This document shows, one piece after another, positions 7,560 through 15,509 of a stretch of DNA of 64,000 nt. Numbering within the stretch: position 1 is the first letter of the stretch; every line of letters begins with the position of its first letter. Origin of the DNA: JABDFW01 sp035550215 (lineage in GTDB: Bacteria > Bacteroidota > Bacteroidia > Chitinophagales > Chitinophagaceae); contig DASZPM010000026.1 in the NCBI GenBank assembly GCA_035550215.1, positions 124,001 through 188,000 on the forward strand, given 5' to 3'. A model generated the notes under the pieces. That model ran no database searches. It was not told where the DNA came from and was given only the letters and a program-made list of their open reading frames with translations. The translations under genes were made by a program, and so were the position numbers.

Positions 7560-8294
7560 ATGACGCACAAAACAAAAGGCATAATATTACGCACCATTGC
7601 GTATGGTGAAACAAGCGTAATTACTACTGCTTACACTGAGTTGTTTGGCATACAGAGCTACATAGTTAAAGGCATACGCAAAGGCACAAAAACAAGCCAG
7701 GGCAAAAGCAGCTACTTTCAGCCCGCTGCCATGCTGGATATGGAAGTGTACCACAACGAGCTTAAAAACCTGCAATTTGTAAAAGAGTTTCAGTGGGGCT
7801 ATTTATACCGGCAGGTTTTTTTTAACGTGGTTAAAAATGCGGCAGCTATGTATATGATTGAGCTGCTGCTGCACAGCCTTAAACAGCCCGAGGCCAACCC
7901 TGAACTGTTTTACCTGGCCGAAGACAGCTTAAAGCAGTTAGATACAGGCGGCGATACCCTTACAGCAAACCTGCCGCTATACTTTACCCTGCACCTTGCC
8001 TCGGAGCTTGGCCTGCGGCTGCAGGGCGAATACACGGTGCAGACGCCGGTGCTTGATTTGCAGGAGGGCGGCTTTGTACAGGATGTTCCCGCGCATACCT
8101 ATTATGCTACCGGGGAGCTGGCAAAAAGCACATCGCTTATTAACAACATCATGTTTTATAACGACCTTGAAAATATAACCCTTAACCGTAATACCCGCCG
8201 CAGCCTGTTACAGGCTTACCAGCAGTTTTTAATGCTGCATATACAGGACTTTGGCGAACTAAAAAGCCTTAGGGTTTTGCAGGAGGTATTGTAG
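7560..8294 (+). CDS. recO: DNA repair protein RecO
   Basis: A 244-residue RecO, the usual length. The N-terminal OB fold starts with Lys-Gly-Ile-Ile-Leu-Arg-Thr, continues through Tyr-Gly-Glu-Thr-Ser-Val-Ile and contains Val-Lys-Gly-Ile-Arg-Lys-Gly. A helical C-terminal domain follows, with the Bacteroidota-typical absence of the zinc cysteines. RecO works with RecR to load RecA on SSB-coated single-stranded DNA during gap repair. No partner gene is adjacent. The 158-base gap upstream gives no clear promoter. Confidence 0.9.
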   Translation: MTHKTKGIILRTIAYGETSVITTAYTELFGIQSYIVKGIRKGTKTSQGKSSYFQPAAMLDMEVYHNELKNLQFVKEFQWGYLYRQVFFNVVKNAAAMYMIELLLHSLKQPEANPELFYLAEDSLKQLDTGGDTLTANLPLYFTLHLASELGLRLQGEYTVQTPVLDLQEGGFVQDVPAHTYYATGELAKSTSLINNIMFYNDLENITLNRNTRRSLLQAYQQFLMLHIQDFGELKSLRVLQEVL

Positions 8295-8723
8295 GGCGCC
8301 CTGCAAATACCGGCAACCGTTTTTCATGGCAGTATTGTTGCATCGCAATCACTTCAACGGTTGTACCGGTGGCAACAGAAGCGGCGGTAAAATCCCCTGA
8401 ACATGGTATTTGGCCGGCTGTGAATAATCACCAGCTTTGGTGTGGTTTTTCACAGGGCAGGTGCATTAAACGAGGGGTTAATTTTACAGTCTCTAAAAAG
8501 GTGTGCAGCAGGAAAACAGGAAAGTGTTCAAATTGGGATAAAACATCCTGCAAAACATTCCCATTGCGGGAAAGCTTTTTCGGCACATTTTTAGAACATT
8601 AAATTTCTACAAACGCATTGCAGTACGGCAGATAAATGTTAAATTTAGGCAACCAGGCGTTATTTATCACCGTACGTATTGTCAAAACAAACGGATTACG
8701 ACATTAAAATAAATCGCCAAATT
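8295..8723. other. 429-base intergenic region
   Basis: Between recO and the next gene I find no convincing coding sequence. A 77-codon frame from a GTG at 8369 has no protein-like character. The only recognisable element is the candidate promoter at 8618-8647. Confidence 0.6.
8618..8647 (+). promoter_or_regulatory. Candidate promoter, TTG-N19-TAAATTTA
   Basis: TTG at 8618-8620 and TAAATTTA at 8640-8647 are spaced 19 bases apart, as in Bacteroidota -33/-7 promoters (the last base of the box is A, not G). It precedes the gene starting at 8724. Confidence 0.45.
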
Positions 8724-9188
8724 ATGGAACACCAATCTACACAAGCCGACAACCTGCTAACCAGGATTAAGGAAATTGACCAGGGGACATTTTTTTGTCT
8801 CAATGAATCTTCCCAAAAACTACCGGTAGCAATTTTAAAACACCTTGATTTTGAGGATGATACCACCCTGCATTTTAACTGTAGCTATCTGCCCCTTACC
8901 GAGCAAAGCTGGAATGTATTTGGCGGGGAGTTACACTGTTACAAAAAAGGCACCCCATACAGTTTTGTATTGCATGGCATTGCGGTAACCAACGTGGCTG
9001 AAAGCCACATAACTTTCAGCATTAAGTATATTGAAAGTTTTGGGGATGTAAATGTGGAAGAAAATAATCAATCTGTGTTTTCGCTGCTTACAAAACCCTA
9101 CAGGTACTTTTTTCAAAAGGGTGCATCCATTATAGGCGCCTTTAAAAAGAAAGAAAGTAACATGCCATTAAATAACGCTGCAGCTTAA
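8724..9188 (+). CDS. Uncharacterised 154-residue protein, possible split-barrel fold
   Basis: The ATG at 8724 is preferred over an upstream TTG. The middle of the protein (about 40-115) is strand-rich, with alternating hydrophobic residues and a Trp-Asn-Val-Phe-Gly-Gly-Glu turn. This faintly resembles the split-barrel proteins related to pyridoxamine-phosphate oxidase, such as general stress protein 26, but no binding motif can be pointed out. The C-terminus is basic. It is soluble, with no signal peptide. It converges on tadA with a 34-base gap. Confidence 0.65.
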   Translation: MEHQSTQADNLLTRIKEIDQGTFFCLNESSQKLPVAILKHLDFEDDTTLHFNCSYLPLTEQSWNVFGGELHCYKKGTPYSFVLHGIAVTNVAESHITFSIKYIESFGDVNVEENNQSVFSLLTKPYRYFFQKGASIIGAFKKKESNMPLNNAAA

Positions 9189-9222
9189 AACACCGGCTTA
9201 TTCACAATTTTTACGTTTGGGT

Positions 9223-9672
9223 CTATCTTTTGGCTTTAAAAAAGTTCTTTATCAATACGGCACATTCGGTTTCCAAAACATCTTTAACCAGTTCTGTCTT
9301 TGGGTGAAAAGGCCAGTTGTTCCCGGTAACATGCTTAAAACCGTTTTTTTCGTCAGAAGCACCGTAAACAATGCGTTTCAGCTTGCTCCAGTACATGGCG
9401 CCGCAGCACATCAGGCAGGGTTCAACGGTTACATACAGGGTGGCTTCAGGCAGGTATTTAGCGCCAATGTAATTAAAGGCAGACGTAAGGGCAATCATTT
9501 CAGCATGGGCGGTTGCATCGTTTAGGCGTTCAACCTGGTTATGGCCACGGGAGATTATTTTGTTTTGCACCACCACCACGGCGCCTATGGGTACCTCATC
9601 TTCGTCGTAGGCAAGGTTGGCTTCCCTAAGGGCAAACTGCATAAAGTATTCGTCGCTGCCGGGTAAGTACAT
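9223..9672 (-). CDS. tadA: tRNA-specific adenosine deaminase
   Basis: A 149-residue cytidine-deaminase-fold protein with the TadA pattern. The zinc ligand and proton shuttle are His56-Ala-Glu58, and Pro85-Cys86-Leu-Met-Cys89 completes the zinc site. The N-terminal Met-Gln-Phe-Ala-Leu-Arg-Glu-Ala helix and Val-Pro-Ile-Gly-Ala-Val-Val are characteristic. It converts adenosine 34 to inosine in the anticodon of tRNA-Arg(ACG). The usual length is 150-170 residues. A guanine-deaminase-like role is less likely given the Glu-Pro-Cys-Leu-Met-Cys signature. Confidence 0.9.
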   Translation of the reverse strand: MYLPGSDEYFMQFALREANLAYDEDEVPIGAVVVVQNKIISRGHNQVERLNDATAHAEMIALTSAFNYIGAKYLPEATLYVTVEPCLMCCGAMYWSKLKRIVYGASDEKNGFKHVTGNNWPFHPKTELVKDVLETECAVLIKNFFKAKR

Positions 9673-9905
9673 GGGGATGTTTGTACAAACTTAGTTAAAT
9701 GAATTAGTTGTTGGTATTGGCCGAATAATTTTGTAGCTTTAAGGGGGAAAGGGAAAAATTAATATTGAGGCGGCGTTTTTGGCATCTGGATTGTAATAGA
9801 TAAACCGAAGTTCTTATTAACGCAGCATTTTTGGGGTTCACCGTTAAAATTGTGTGATTTGTAGATTTTGTGACAGAACGCGGTAAATTAATGCTGTAAC
9901 TTTAT
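9673..9905. other. Non-coding part of the gap before the dipeptidase gene
   Basis: No ORF of note on either strand. Together with the candidate RNA at 9906-10023 it makes up most of a 422-base gap. A possible -7 box TAACTTTA lies near 9896-9903. Confidence 0.5.
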
Positions 9906-10023
9906 GTGGTGAAAGTGATAAGAGGAGGGCAAAAAAGACATTAAATTTACTTAAGATACAATTTTTCTCATAAGCAGTTAGTTTTGGTTGCGGCCCCGAT
10001 TTCTATCGGGGCTTACTTTTTTA
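9906..10023 (+). ncRNA. Candidate small RNA ending in a terminator
   Basis: The segment lies between a weak -7 box (TAACTTTA, about 9896-9903) and a strong intrinsic terminator, in a gap where the upstream gene (tadA) runs the other way. A terminator there therefore needs its own transcript. The RNA would be about 115 nt, purine-rich at its 5' side. I recognise no known RNA family, and the 5' end is a guess. Confidence 0.35.
9993..10023 (+). terminator. Intrinsic terminator
   Basis: A perfect 8-bp stem GCCCCGAT/ATCGGGGC with loop TTCT, followed by TTACTTTTTT. It points in the plus direction, yet no plus-strand gene ends nearby (the closest ends at 9188). Confidence 0.8.
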
Positions 10024-10094
10024 GCCTGGGCCATGCCCCCCTATTAACGGAATAAGCTTATATTTACTCTCTTTCATTATAAGCCATTACTGTC

Positions 10095-11279
10095 ATGAGA
10101 AAACTTTTTTTCAGCCTTTCGCTGCTGGTATTTTTTTCAGCCTGTAAAACCGGTGAATCGTACCAAAAAATTCATGAAGATGCTATTCTTGTTGACTCTC
10201 ACAACGATATCATCACTACGTGTCTTACCAAGGGGTACAGCTTCGACCAGGATTTAAAAGGCAAAACATACAGCGACCTTAACCGCATGAAAGAAGGTGG
10301 TGTTGATGTGCAGGTGTTCTCCATTTGGTGTGATGGGCTGCAGCCAAACCCTTATGCGTATGCCAACAGGCAGATAGATACCTTATATGCATGGATAGCG
10401 CGCAACCCAACGAAAATGATGCTGGTTAAAACGCCGGCTGATTTGATGCAGGCAGTGAACGAACATAAACTCGCCAGCATGATTGGTGTGGAAGGCGGCC
10501 ACATGATAGAAGATAAAATGGCCAACCTGGATACACTATTTAACCGCGGTGCAAGGTATATGACGCTTACCTGGAATAACCCCACATCATGGGCAACCTC
10601 TGCAATGGCCGAAACGCATGATACCATGCTGCACGGGCAGGCAAAAGGCCTTAACGATTTTGGCAAGCAGGTAGTAAAGCACATGAATGAATTGGGCATG
10701 ATGGTTGACCTCTCCCACGTGGGCGAGCAAACTTTTTGGGATGCCATAAATACTACTACTAAGCCAGTTATCATATCACACAGTTGTGTATATAGTTTGT
10801 GCCCCGTTTTCCGCAACCTTAAAGACGACCAGATTAAAGCGGTTGGTAAAAATAATGGCGTAATACAGCTTAACTTCTACTCCGGTTTTGTGGACAGCAA
10901 TTTTGAAAAGCATAAAAAGATATTTAACGAGAAGCATAAGGCAGAGAGAGATTCGCTGTTGGCTAAAAACGCTGATGCATACTTTGCCGACGATTACCTG
11001 TATGCGAAGTATAAAGATGAAGTGCAGAATATGCGGCCACCGTTAAGCATGCTGCTTGACCACCTTGACTATATTGTTAAGTTGATAGGCGTTGATCATG
11101 TGGGTATGGGCTCTGATTTTGACGGTAGTGAATCAACACCGCTGGGATTGGATGGCGTGGAGGATTACCCTAAGATAACCAAAGCCCTGCTTGAACGCGG
11201 GTACAGTAAAACCGATATTGAAAAAATATTCGGCGGCAATTTTATACGGGTGTTCAGGGCAAACATGCCGAACCAATAA
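10095..11279 (+). CDS. Membrane dipeptidase (peptidase M19), lipoprotein
   Basis: A 394-residue renal-dipeptidase-family zinc enzyme that cleaves dipeptides. The signal peptide ends in a lipobox with Cys17, so it is lipid-anchored outside the cytoplasm. The expected metal ligands are all visible: His36-x-Asp38, Glu133 (Gly-Val-Glu-Gly-Gly-His), His208 (Asp-Leu-Ser-His) and His229 (Ile-Ser-His-Ser). The substrate-site Asp341 sits in Gly-Ser-Asp-Phe-Asp-Gly. An insertion at about 265-310 is Lys-rich. It appears monocistronic, with a 117-base gap before the next gene. Confidence 0.9.
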   Translation: MRKLFFSLSLLVFFSACKTGESYQKIHEDAILVDSHNDIITTCLTKGYSFDQDLKGKTYSDLNRMKEGGVDVQVFSIWCDGLQPNPYAYANRQIDTLYAWIARNPTKMMLVKTPADLMQAVNEHKLASMIGVEGGHMIEDKMANLDTLFNRGARYMTLTWNNPTSWATSAMAETHDTMLHGQAKGLNDFGKQVVKHMNELGMMVDLSHVGEQTFWDAINTTTKPVIISHSCVYSLCPVFRNLKDDQIKAVGKNNGVIQLNFYSGFVDSNFEKHKKIFNEKHKAERDSLLAKNADAYFADDYLYAKYKDEVQNMRPPLSMLLDHLDYIVKLIGVDHVGMGSDFDGSESTPLGLDGVEDYPKITKALLERGYSKTDIEKIFGGNFIRVFRANMPNQ

Positions 11280-11396
11280 TAATATCGTTTAAAAAAACAG
11301 CGTAAAACACATAATGTATCAAACTTGCCGCAACGTATGTCGCAAAAGTTTGTTGTAGTCTTTCGTGTATAAAAGAGTATTATTAAATGCCTGCGT

Positions 11397-12788
11397 ATGA
11401 AAAAAATACTATTGCTTGTATTCATCCCTTTTACAATATGCGCGCAAAGAAATACAGCGCAATTGCTGGATGAGTTTATCACCGGCCAGTCAAAATATTT
11501 CCAGTTTAACGGCAATGTATTGGTAGCAGTAAATGGTAAACCAATATTACAAAAAGCCTATGGCTACGCGGATTATGATACAAAGAGAATGCTTGATAAT
11601 AACTCGGCTTTTGAACTTGCATCCGTCTCCAAACAGTTTACCGCCATGGGAATTTTACTGTTGAAAGAAAGAAAACAATTACGCCTTGACGACACGTTAA
11701 GAAAGTTCTTTCCACAGCTTCCTTACGAAAATATTACCATACGCCAGCTATTAACGCATACTTCGGGCCTTCCGGATTATATGGATGCCATGGCAAAAAA
11801 ATGGGACCATAAAAAAATTGCCTTCAACAACGATATGATTTCATTTCTCGCAACAGAAAAACCGGCTATACATTTTAAGCCGGGCGAGAAGTGGGAATAC
11901 AGCAACACCGGTTATGCCTTGCTAAGCTCAATCATCGAAAAGGTGTCCGGCATGAGTTACCATGATTTTCTGGCAAGGAATATTTTTAAGCCTTTAGGCA
12001 TGTCTCACACTTTTGTGTACAACACCCGCCGTTCCAGCAATAAAATCCCGGAGGATTATGCGCTTGGGTTTGTTCATTCCGACAGCCTTAATGCTTACGT
12101 ATTGCCCGACAAGGTTCCGTCCCTTGACATGGTGTATTGGCTGGACGGCATCACCGGCGATGGAACGGTTAACTCAACAACAGGAGACTTGCTGGTTTGG
12201 GAGAATGCATTGATGGCCGGGAAGCTTATCGGCGACAACGCTGTGAAAGAAATGCTGTCACCGCTTGTACCAACCTCCCCACACAATACAAGGTTTTATT
12301 ACGGCTTTGGTGTTGAAGTGCAACCCCAAAGCGGGTACGGCAAAATAATTTCGCATGATGGCGGCTGGCCTGGTTATTCCACCCTGCTGAAACAATTTGT
12401 TGACAGCAATAAAACAGTGATTATGCTTTGCAATAATGAAATAAACCCTGGTTTTGTAGAAGCAGGCATTGAGTCGCTTTTATTTGGCGATACACTGGTA
12501 ATGCCTTACGAACACAAGGAAATAGCTATTGATACGGCGTTGGTAAGAAAATATGCAGGAAAATACAATGCATTTATTACCATGGAATTTATTGACAAAG
12601 AAGGCAAGCTTTACCGGCACCGCAATGGCACGCCGGATATTGAATTAAAGCCTGAATCGGCCACCAAGTTTTTTTACAGTGACGGGACAGACAGGCAGAT
12701 TGAATTTGAAACCGATAAGAACGGTAATGTAATTAAAGCATGGTTTCTTAACACCGGCCAAAAGGGCGAATTGAAAAAAATTGAGTAA
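11397..12788 (+). CDS. Secreted class C beta-lactamase-family serine hydrolase
   Basis: 463 residues: a signal peptide ending near Cys-Ala-Gln (15-17), then the beta-lactamase/transpeptidase-like domain with Ser76-x-x-Lys79, Tyr168-Ser-Asn170 and His320-Asp-Gly-Gly323, the third motif used in place of KTG by esterase/peptidase members. A C-terminal domain from about 375 resembles the DUF3471-like beta domain often attached to such enzymes. Likely roles are D-amino-acid peptidase or esterase; it is not evidence of antibiotic resistance. The following methyltransferase starts four bases after its stop, so the two are probably co-transcribed. Confidence 0.88.
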   Translation: MKKILLLVFIPFTICAQRNTAQLLDEFITGQSKYFQFNGNVLVAVNGKPILQKAYGYADYDTKRMLDNNSAFELASVSKQFTAMGILLLKERKQLRLDDTLRKFFPQLPYENITIRQLLTHTSGLPDYMDAMAKKWDHKKIAFNNDMISFLATEKPAIHFKPGEKWEYSNTGYALLSSIIEKVSGMSYHDFLARNIFKPLGMSHTFVYNTRRSSNKIPEDYALGFVHSDSLNAYVLPDKVPSLDMVYWLDGITGDGTVNSTTGDLLVWENALMAGKLIGDNAVKEMLSPLVPTSPHNTRFYYGFGVEVQPQSGYGKIISHDGGWPGYSTLLKQFVDSNKTVIMLCNNEINPGFVEAGIESLLFGDTLVMPYEHKEIAIDTALVRKYAGKYNAFITMEFIDKEGKLYRHRNGTPDIELKPESATKFFYSDGTDRQIEFETDKNGNVIKAWFLNTGQKGELKKIE

Positions 12789-12792
12789 CACA

Positions 12793-13575
12793 ATGCATCA
12801 GGAATATACCATTAATGAGCATAATCTTGAAAGGCAGCGGCTGCTTGCACAAAACCTGCAGCCGCTAACGGAAAGGGCCTTGCAATTGGTGGATGCCCCA
12901 CCGGGAAACCTGCGCATTCTTGACATTGCCTGCGGCATAGGAGAAACTACACGCCTGCTGGCAACATATTTTAGCGGCTCAATGGTAACAGGCGCGGATA
13001 TTGACGATGCGCTGGTACAAACAGCCAAAGCAATGACAAAACCTGTAGCAGCAGGGGTTAGTTTTATTACAGCCGATGCAACCAACCTGCCATTTGCCGA
13101 CAATAGTTTTGACATTGTTTTCGGCCGCTATTTATTAATGCATGTGCCTGACCCGCTGGCGATATTGCAGGAAATGAAACGTGTTTGCCGGCCGGGTGGC
13201 ATTGTTTTTTCGCAGGAGCCTGATATAAGCTCCAGCACCTGCTACCCGCATAGTTGGGCCTACGATAAAATTGTGGAATACTTTAACGCCCTTTTTGTGG
13301 ACGGGCTGATAGGAAGAAAATTGCCGGCTTATTTTACACAGGCAGGACTACGTAACATGCAGCACAAAACCGATGTAACGTTTGAATTGCACAGCAACAG
13401 CCTGCGGCGTATGTACACACTAACAGGTCAGGCGCTGGAAGGTGCATTAATTGCTAAACAGTTGGCGACGAAAGAGGAACATAGGGCCTGGGTGAATGAA
13501 TTAAAACGCGTGGAAAGTGATGATAGCACTATCCATCTTACGCACCCCGTTGTGGCAGTGTGGGGCGTTAAATGA
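12793..13575 (+). CDS. Class I SAM-dependent methyltransferase
   Basis: 260 residues from the ATG at 12793. A TTG at 12781 overlapping the upstream gene is less likely. Motif I is Leu-Asp-Ile-Ala-Cys-Gly-Ile-Gly-Glu near residues 44-52, and the acidic motif II is Gly-Ala-Asp-Ile-Asp. The post-motif Asn-Ser-Phe-Asp-Ile-Val-Phe-Gly-Arg and Met-His-Val-Pro-Asp-Pro stretch is typical of UbiE/Methyltransf_11 members acting on small molecules. The substrate is unknown. It sits directly behind the serine hydrolase and converges on glk. Confidence 0.87.
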   Translation: MHQEYTINEHNLERQRLLAQNLQPLTERALQLVDAPPGNLRILDIACGIGETTRLLATYFSGSMVTGADIDDALVQTAKAMTKPVAAGVSFITADATNLPFADNSFDIVFGRYLLMHVPDPLAILQEMKRVCRPGGIVFSQEPDISSSTCYPHSWAYDKIVEYFNALFVDGLIGRKLPAYFTQAGLRNMQHKTDVTFELHSNSLRRMYTLTGQALEGALIAKQLATKEEHRAWVNELKRVESDDSTIHLTHPVVAVWGVK

Positions 13576-13607
13576 GAGTTACCCATTTCGGCAACCTTTC
13601 CCCCACA

Positions 13608-14639
13608 TTAAACAGAAAACATCCCATAATATGCCGCGCCCAGCAATGCTGTTTTATCGTTCATAACTACTTGTATGGGTATTATGTTCATAAGGCTTTG
13701 TTGCCTGTCGCAGGTTAAAAAGGTCTCTGTAAAAATATCCTGCTGTAAAAGCTTTACAATTTTAGGTGGTATTCCCCCGCCCAAAAATATACCGCCGGTG
13801 GCTTTCATTTTTAATGCGAGAATGGTGCATATCCGTGCAAGGTAGCCAACAAACAGGTTCATCGTTTCAATGCAGATATCGCACTTGCCCTGTATGGCAC
13901 CCTCGCTGATGGCTGCAGAAGCATCTTCTGCCTGCATTTCTTCTTTCAACCACGCTGGCTCTTCCATCTTCTTAATATCACGCAGGAAAGTGTACACTGA
14001 GTGGATACCCGGGCCGGATACGACGTGCTCCCAGCTAACAATACCATGTATCTTTTTGAGATAAGTGTGCAGTTCTGCGTCCAGGTCGGTACGCGGGGCA
14101 AAATCACAATGGCCGCCCTCCGTGGCGAATGGCCGGTAAAACCCGCCATCCCAAAACAAGCCTGCTTCTCCCAGGCCGGTACCAGGGGCAATAATAGCCG
14201 CATTGCCTGGTATAGCCTCTCCCTTGTGCAGGGTGATTATGTCGTCATCGCTTAACAAAGCAAGCCCGTAAGCATTGGCCTCAAGGTCATTTATTAAAGC
14301 AACCTTTTCAACACCCGAGGCATCCACAATTTCCTTTTTACTTATGCCCCAGGGCAGGTTAACCAGTTCAGCCGCATCATTTACAATAGCGCCGGCTACA
14401 CCTGCGCAAATGCTGCCGGGTTTTTCAACCCCTGTTTCAGCAAAAAACTTATGAAGAATAGCGGAAAATGATGTAAAAGAAGCACTATGGTATTGCGCAG
14501 ATTTTACCACAACCGGTTTACCCGTACTGTCTATGGTATATACTGCGAGGTTAACTTTTGTACCGCCCACATCCGCAGCTAAAACAGTTTGATGGGTAGT
14601 GGCATGTTGCAACCTGTCAGAAAAAATAATAGGTATCAC
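13608..14639 (-). CDS. glk: Glucokinase (Glk family)
   Basis: 343 residues. Phosphate-1 motif Ala-Asp-Val-Gly-Gly-Thr-Lys lies near 22-28 and catalytic Asn-Asp-Leu-Glu-Ala-Asn near 118-123. Pro-Gly-Thr-Gly-Leu-Gly-Glu follows near 152, with glucose-binding Glu-Gly-Gly-His-Cys-Asp-Phe near 173 and the C-terminal Leu-Gly-Gly-Gly-Ile-Pro-Pro. This is the bacterial Glk family (PF02685), which lacks the ROK cysteine cluster. It phosphorylates glucose with ATP in the cytoplasm. The start codon is GTG at 14639, with no ATG in a plausible place. Its leader from the predicted -7 box is about ten bases. Confidence 0.9.
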   Translation of the reverse strand: MIPIIFSDRLQHATTHQTVLAADVGGTKVNLAVYTIDSTGKPVVVKSAQYHSASFTSFSAILHKFFAETGVEKPGSICAGVAGAIVNDAAELVNLPWGISKKEIVDASGVEKVALINDLEANAYGLALLSDDDIITLHKGEAIPGNAAIIAPGTGLGEAGLFWDGGFYRPFATEGGHCDFAPRTDLDAELHTYLKKIHGIVSWEHVVSGPGIHSVYTFLRDIKKMEEPAWLKEEMQAEDASAAISEGAIQGKCDICIETMNLFVGYLARICTILALKMKATGGIFLGGGIPPKIVKLLQQDIFTETFLTCDRQQSLMNIIPIQVVMNDKTALLGAAYYGMFSV

Positions 14640-14654
14640 TCAAAATATTTTCAC

Positions 14655-14662
14655 CAAACTTA
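14655..14662 (-). promoter_or_regulatory. -7 promoter box of glk
   Basis: TAAGTTTG on the minus strand matches TAnnTTTG and lies 15 bases ahead of the GTG start. Confidence 0.5.
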
Positions 14663-14811
14663 TTGCATTTGGGTAAGCCGCAGTAATAGTTTTAGGCAGA
14701 AGGGGTGAAAAGGGGCTTAAAAGGCAGCCTTCGTTTACTGGCTGTAAAAAATATTCCCCGGCAGGCTCTGGCTATCCTGTCTCTTGTGCCGGGTACACCT
14801 TTGTACCGCCA

Positions 14812-15162
14812 TTATGCGCCCTCTATCAAACCTACGGCATTGCCAAATGGGTCCAATACTACGGCTACTTCAATAGGTCCGCCAACATTTGTTACCTCAC
14901 TTTGTATAACAGCGCCTGCTGCTGCCAATTGTTTTACTACGTCACGAATGTTGTCTACCGCCCAATATGCTACCGATTGGTTATTGCCCGGGCTGGCGAA
15001 TGTTGGATTTGGGTCTAGCCCAAGCTCATAACCGTTAATGTCAAAACCAACGTAAAAAGGTTCAACAAAATAGGGCGCAATGCCGGTAACCTGCGTGTAC
15101 CATTGTGCAGCCTTTTCAATATCATCAACGTGGTAAATGATGGTGCGTAATTTTTTAAACAT
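14812..15162 (-). CDS. VOC (glyoxalase/bleomycin-resistance-like) protein
   Basis: 116 residues from the ATG at 15162, a single vicinal-oxygen-chelate domain. It begins Arg-Thr-Ile-Ile-Tyr-His-Val-Asp-Asp-Ile, with the metal-ligand type His at residue 10. It ends in the usual Asp-Pro-Phe-Gly-Asn-Ala-Val-Gly-Leu-Ile. Such proteins dimerise to form a metal site and range from glyoxalases to antibiotic-binding proteins. The specific substrate is not readable. It is monocistronic, followed on the minus strand by a 172-base gap to glk. Confidence 0.85.
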   Translation of the reverse strand: MFKKLRTIIYHVDDIEKAAQWYTQVTGIAPYFVEPFYVGFDINGYELGLDPNPTFASPGNNQSVAYWAVDNIRDVVKQLAAAGAVIQSEVTNVGGPIEVAVVLDPFGNAVGLIEGA

Positions 15163-15282
15163 GGCAAATAGTTTTACCTGCAATGTAGCGCAATAAATTC
15201 AAATTAGCTAAAAAGATTAGCTTATTGCTAAAAAATACTAAATGGATTTATTGCGTGCAGGCCAAAGCTTATTTTGATATTC

Positions 15283-15434
15283 CGTACCTGCGGCACGGTG
15301 ATTATTTACTGACGATATTGCTACTGGTATTAGATTCCTGCGGAATCAAAAAAATCAAAGGTTAAATTGTTCCAAAGGAACAAAATATTGGTAGCAAGCT
15401 GCGAAACAGGAATACAAGTGTGCCGCAGGCACGC
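15283..15434. repeat. Array of four short hairpins with three-base loops
   Basis: Within the 347-base gap 15163-15509 lie four inverted repeats: CCGTACC-TGC-GGCACGG at 15283-15299 (one A/C mismatch), GATTCC-TGC-GGAATC at 15333-15347, TTGTTCC-AAA-GGAACAA at 15367-15383, and GTGTGCC-GCA-GGCACGC at 15418-15434 (one G-T). Centres are 35-51 bases apart and every loop is three bases. This resembles REP/BIME-type dispersed elements. There is no ORF in the gap. Confidence 0.65.
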
Positions 15435-15450
15435 AATGTTACCGCCCCCA

Positions 15451-15479
15451 AACAACAAAAGCTGCCCGTGCGGGCAGCT
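15451..15479 (-). terminator. Intrinsic terminator of the DksA-like gene
   Basis: Stem AGCTGCCCG/CGGGCAGCT (9 bp, 2-base loop) at 15460-15479, followed on the minus strand by TTTGTTGTTT. It lies 30 bases behind the stop of the DksA-like gene. Confidence 0.75.
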
Positions 15480-15509
15480 CAAAATTTGTATATAACCTTA
15501 AAAAAACTG

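Noticed and set aside
8369..8602. 77-codon ORF between recO and the next gene
   Set aside because: GTG start, odd composition and scattered Cys/Trp with no domain; probably chance.
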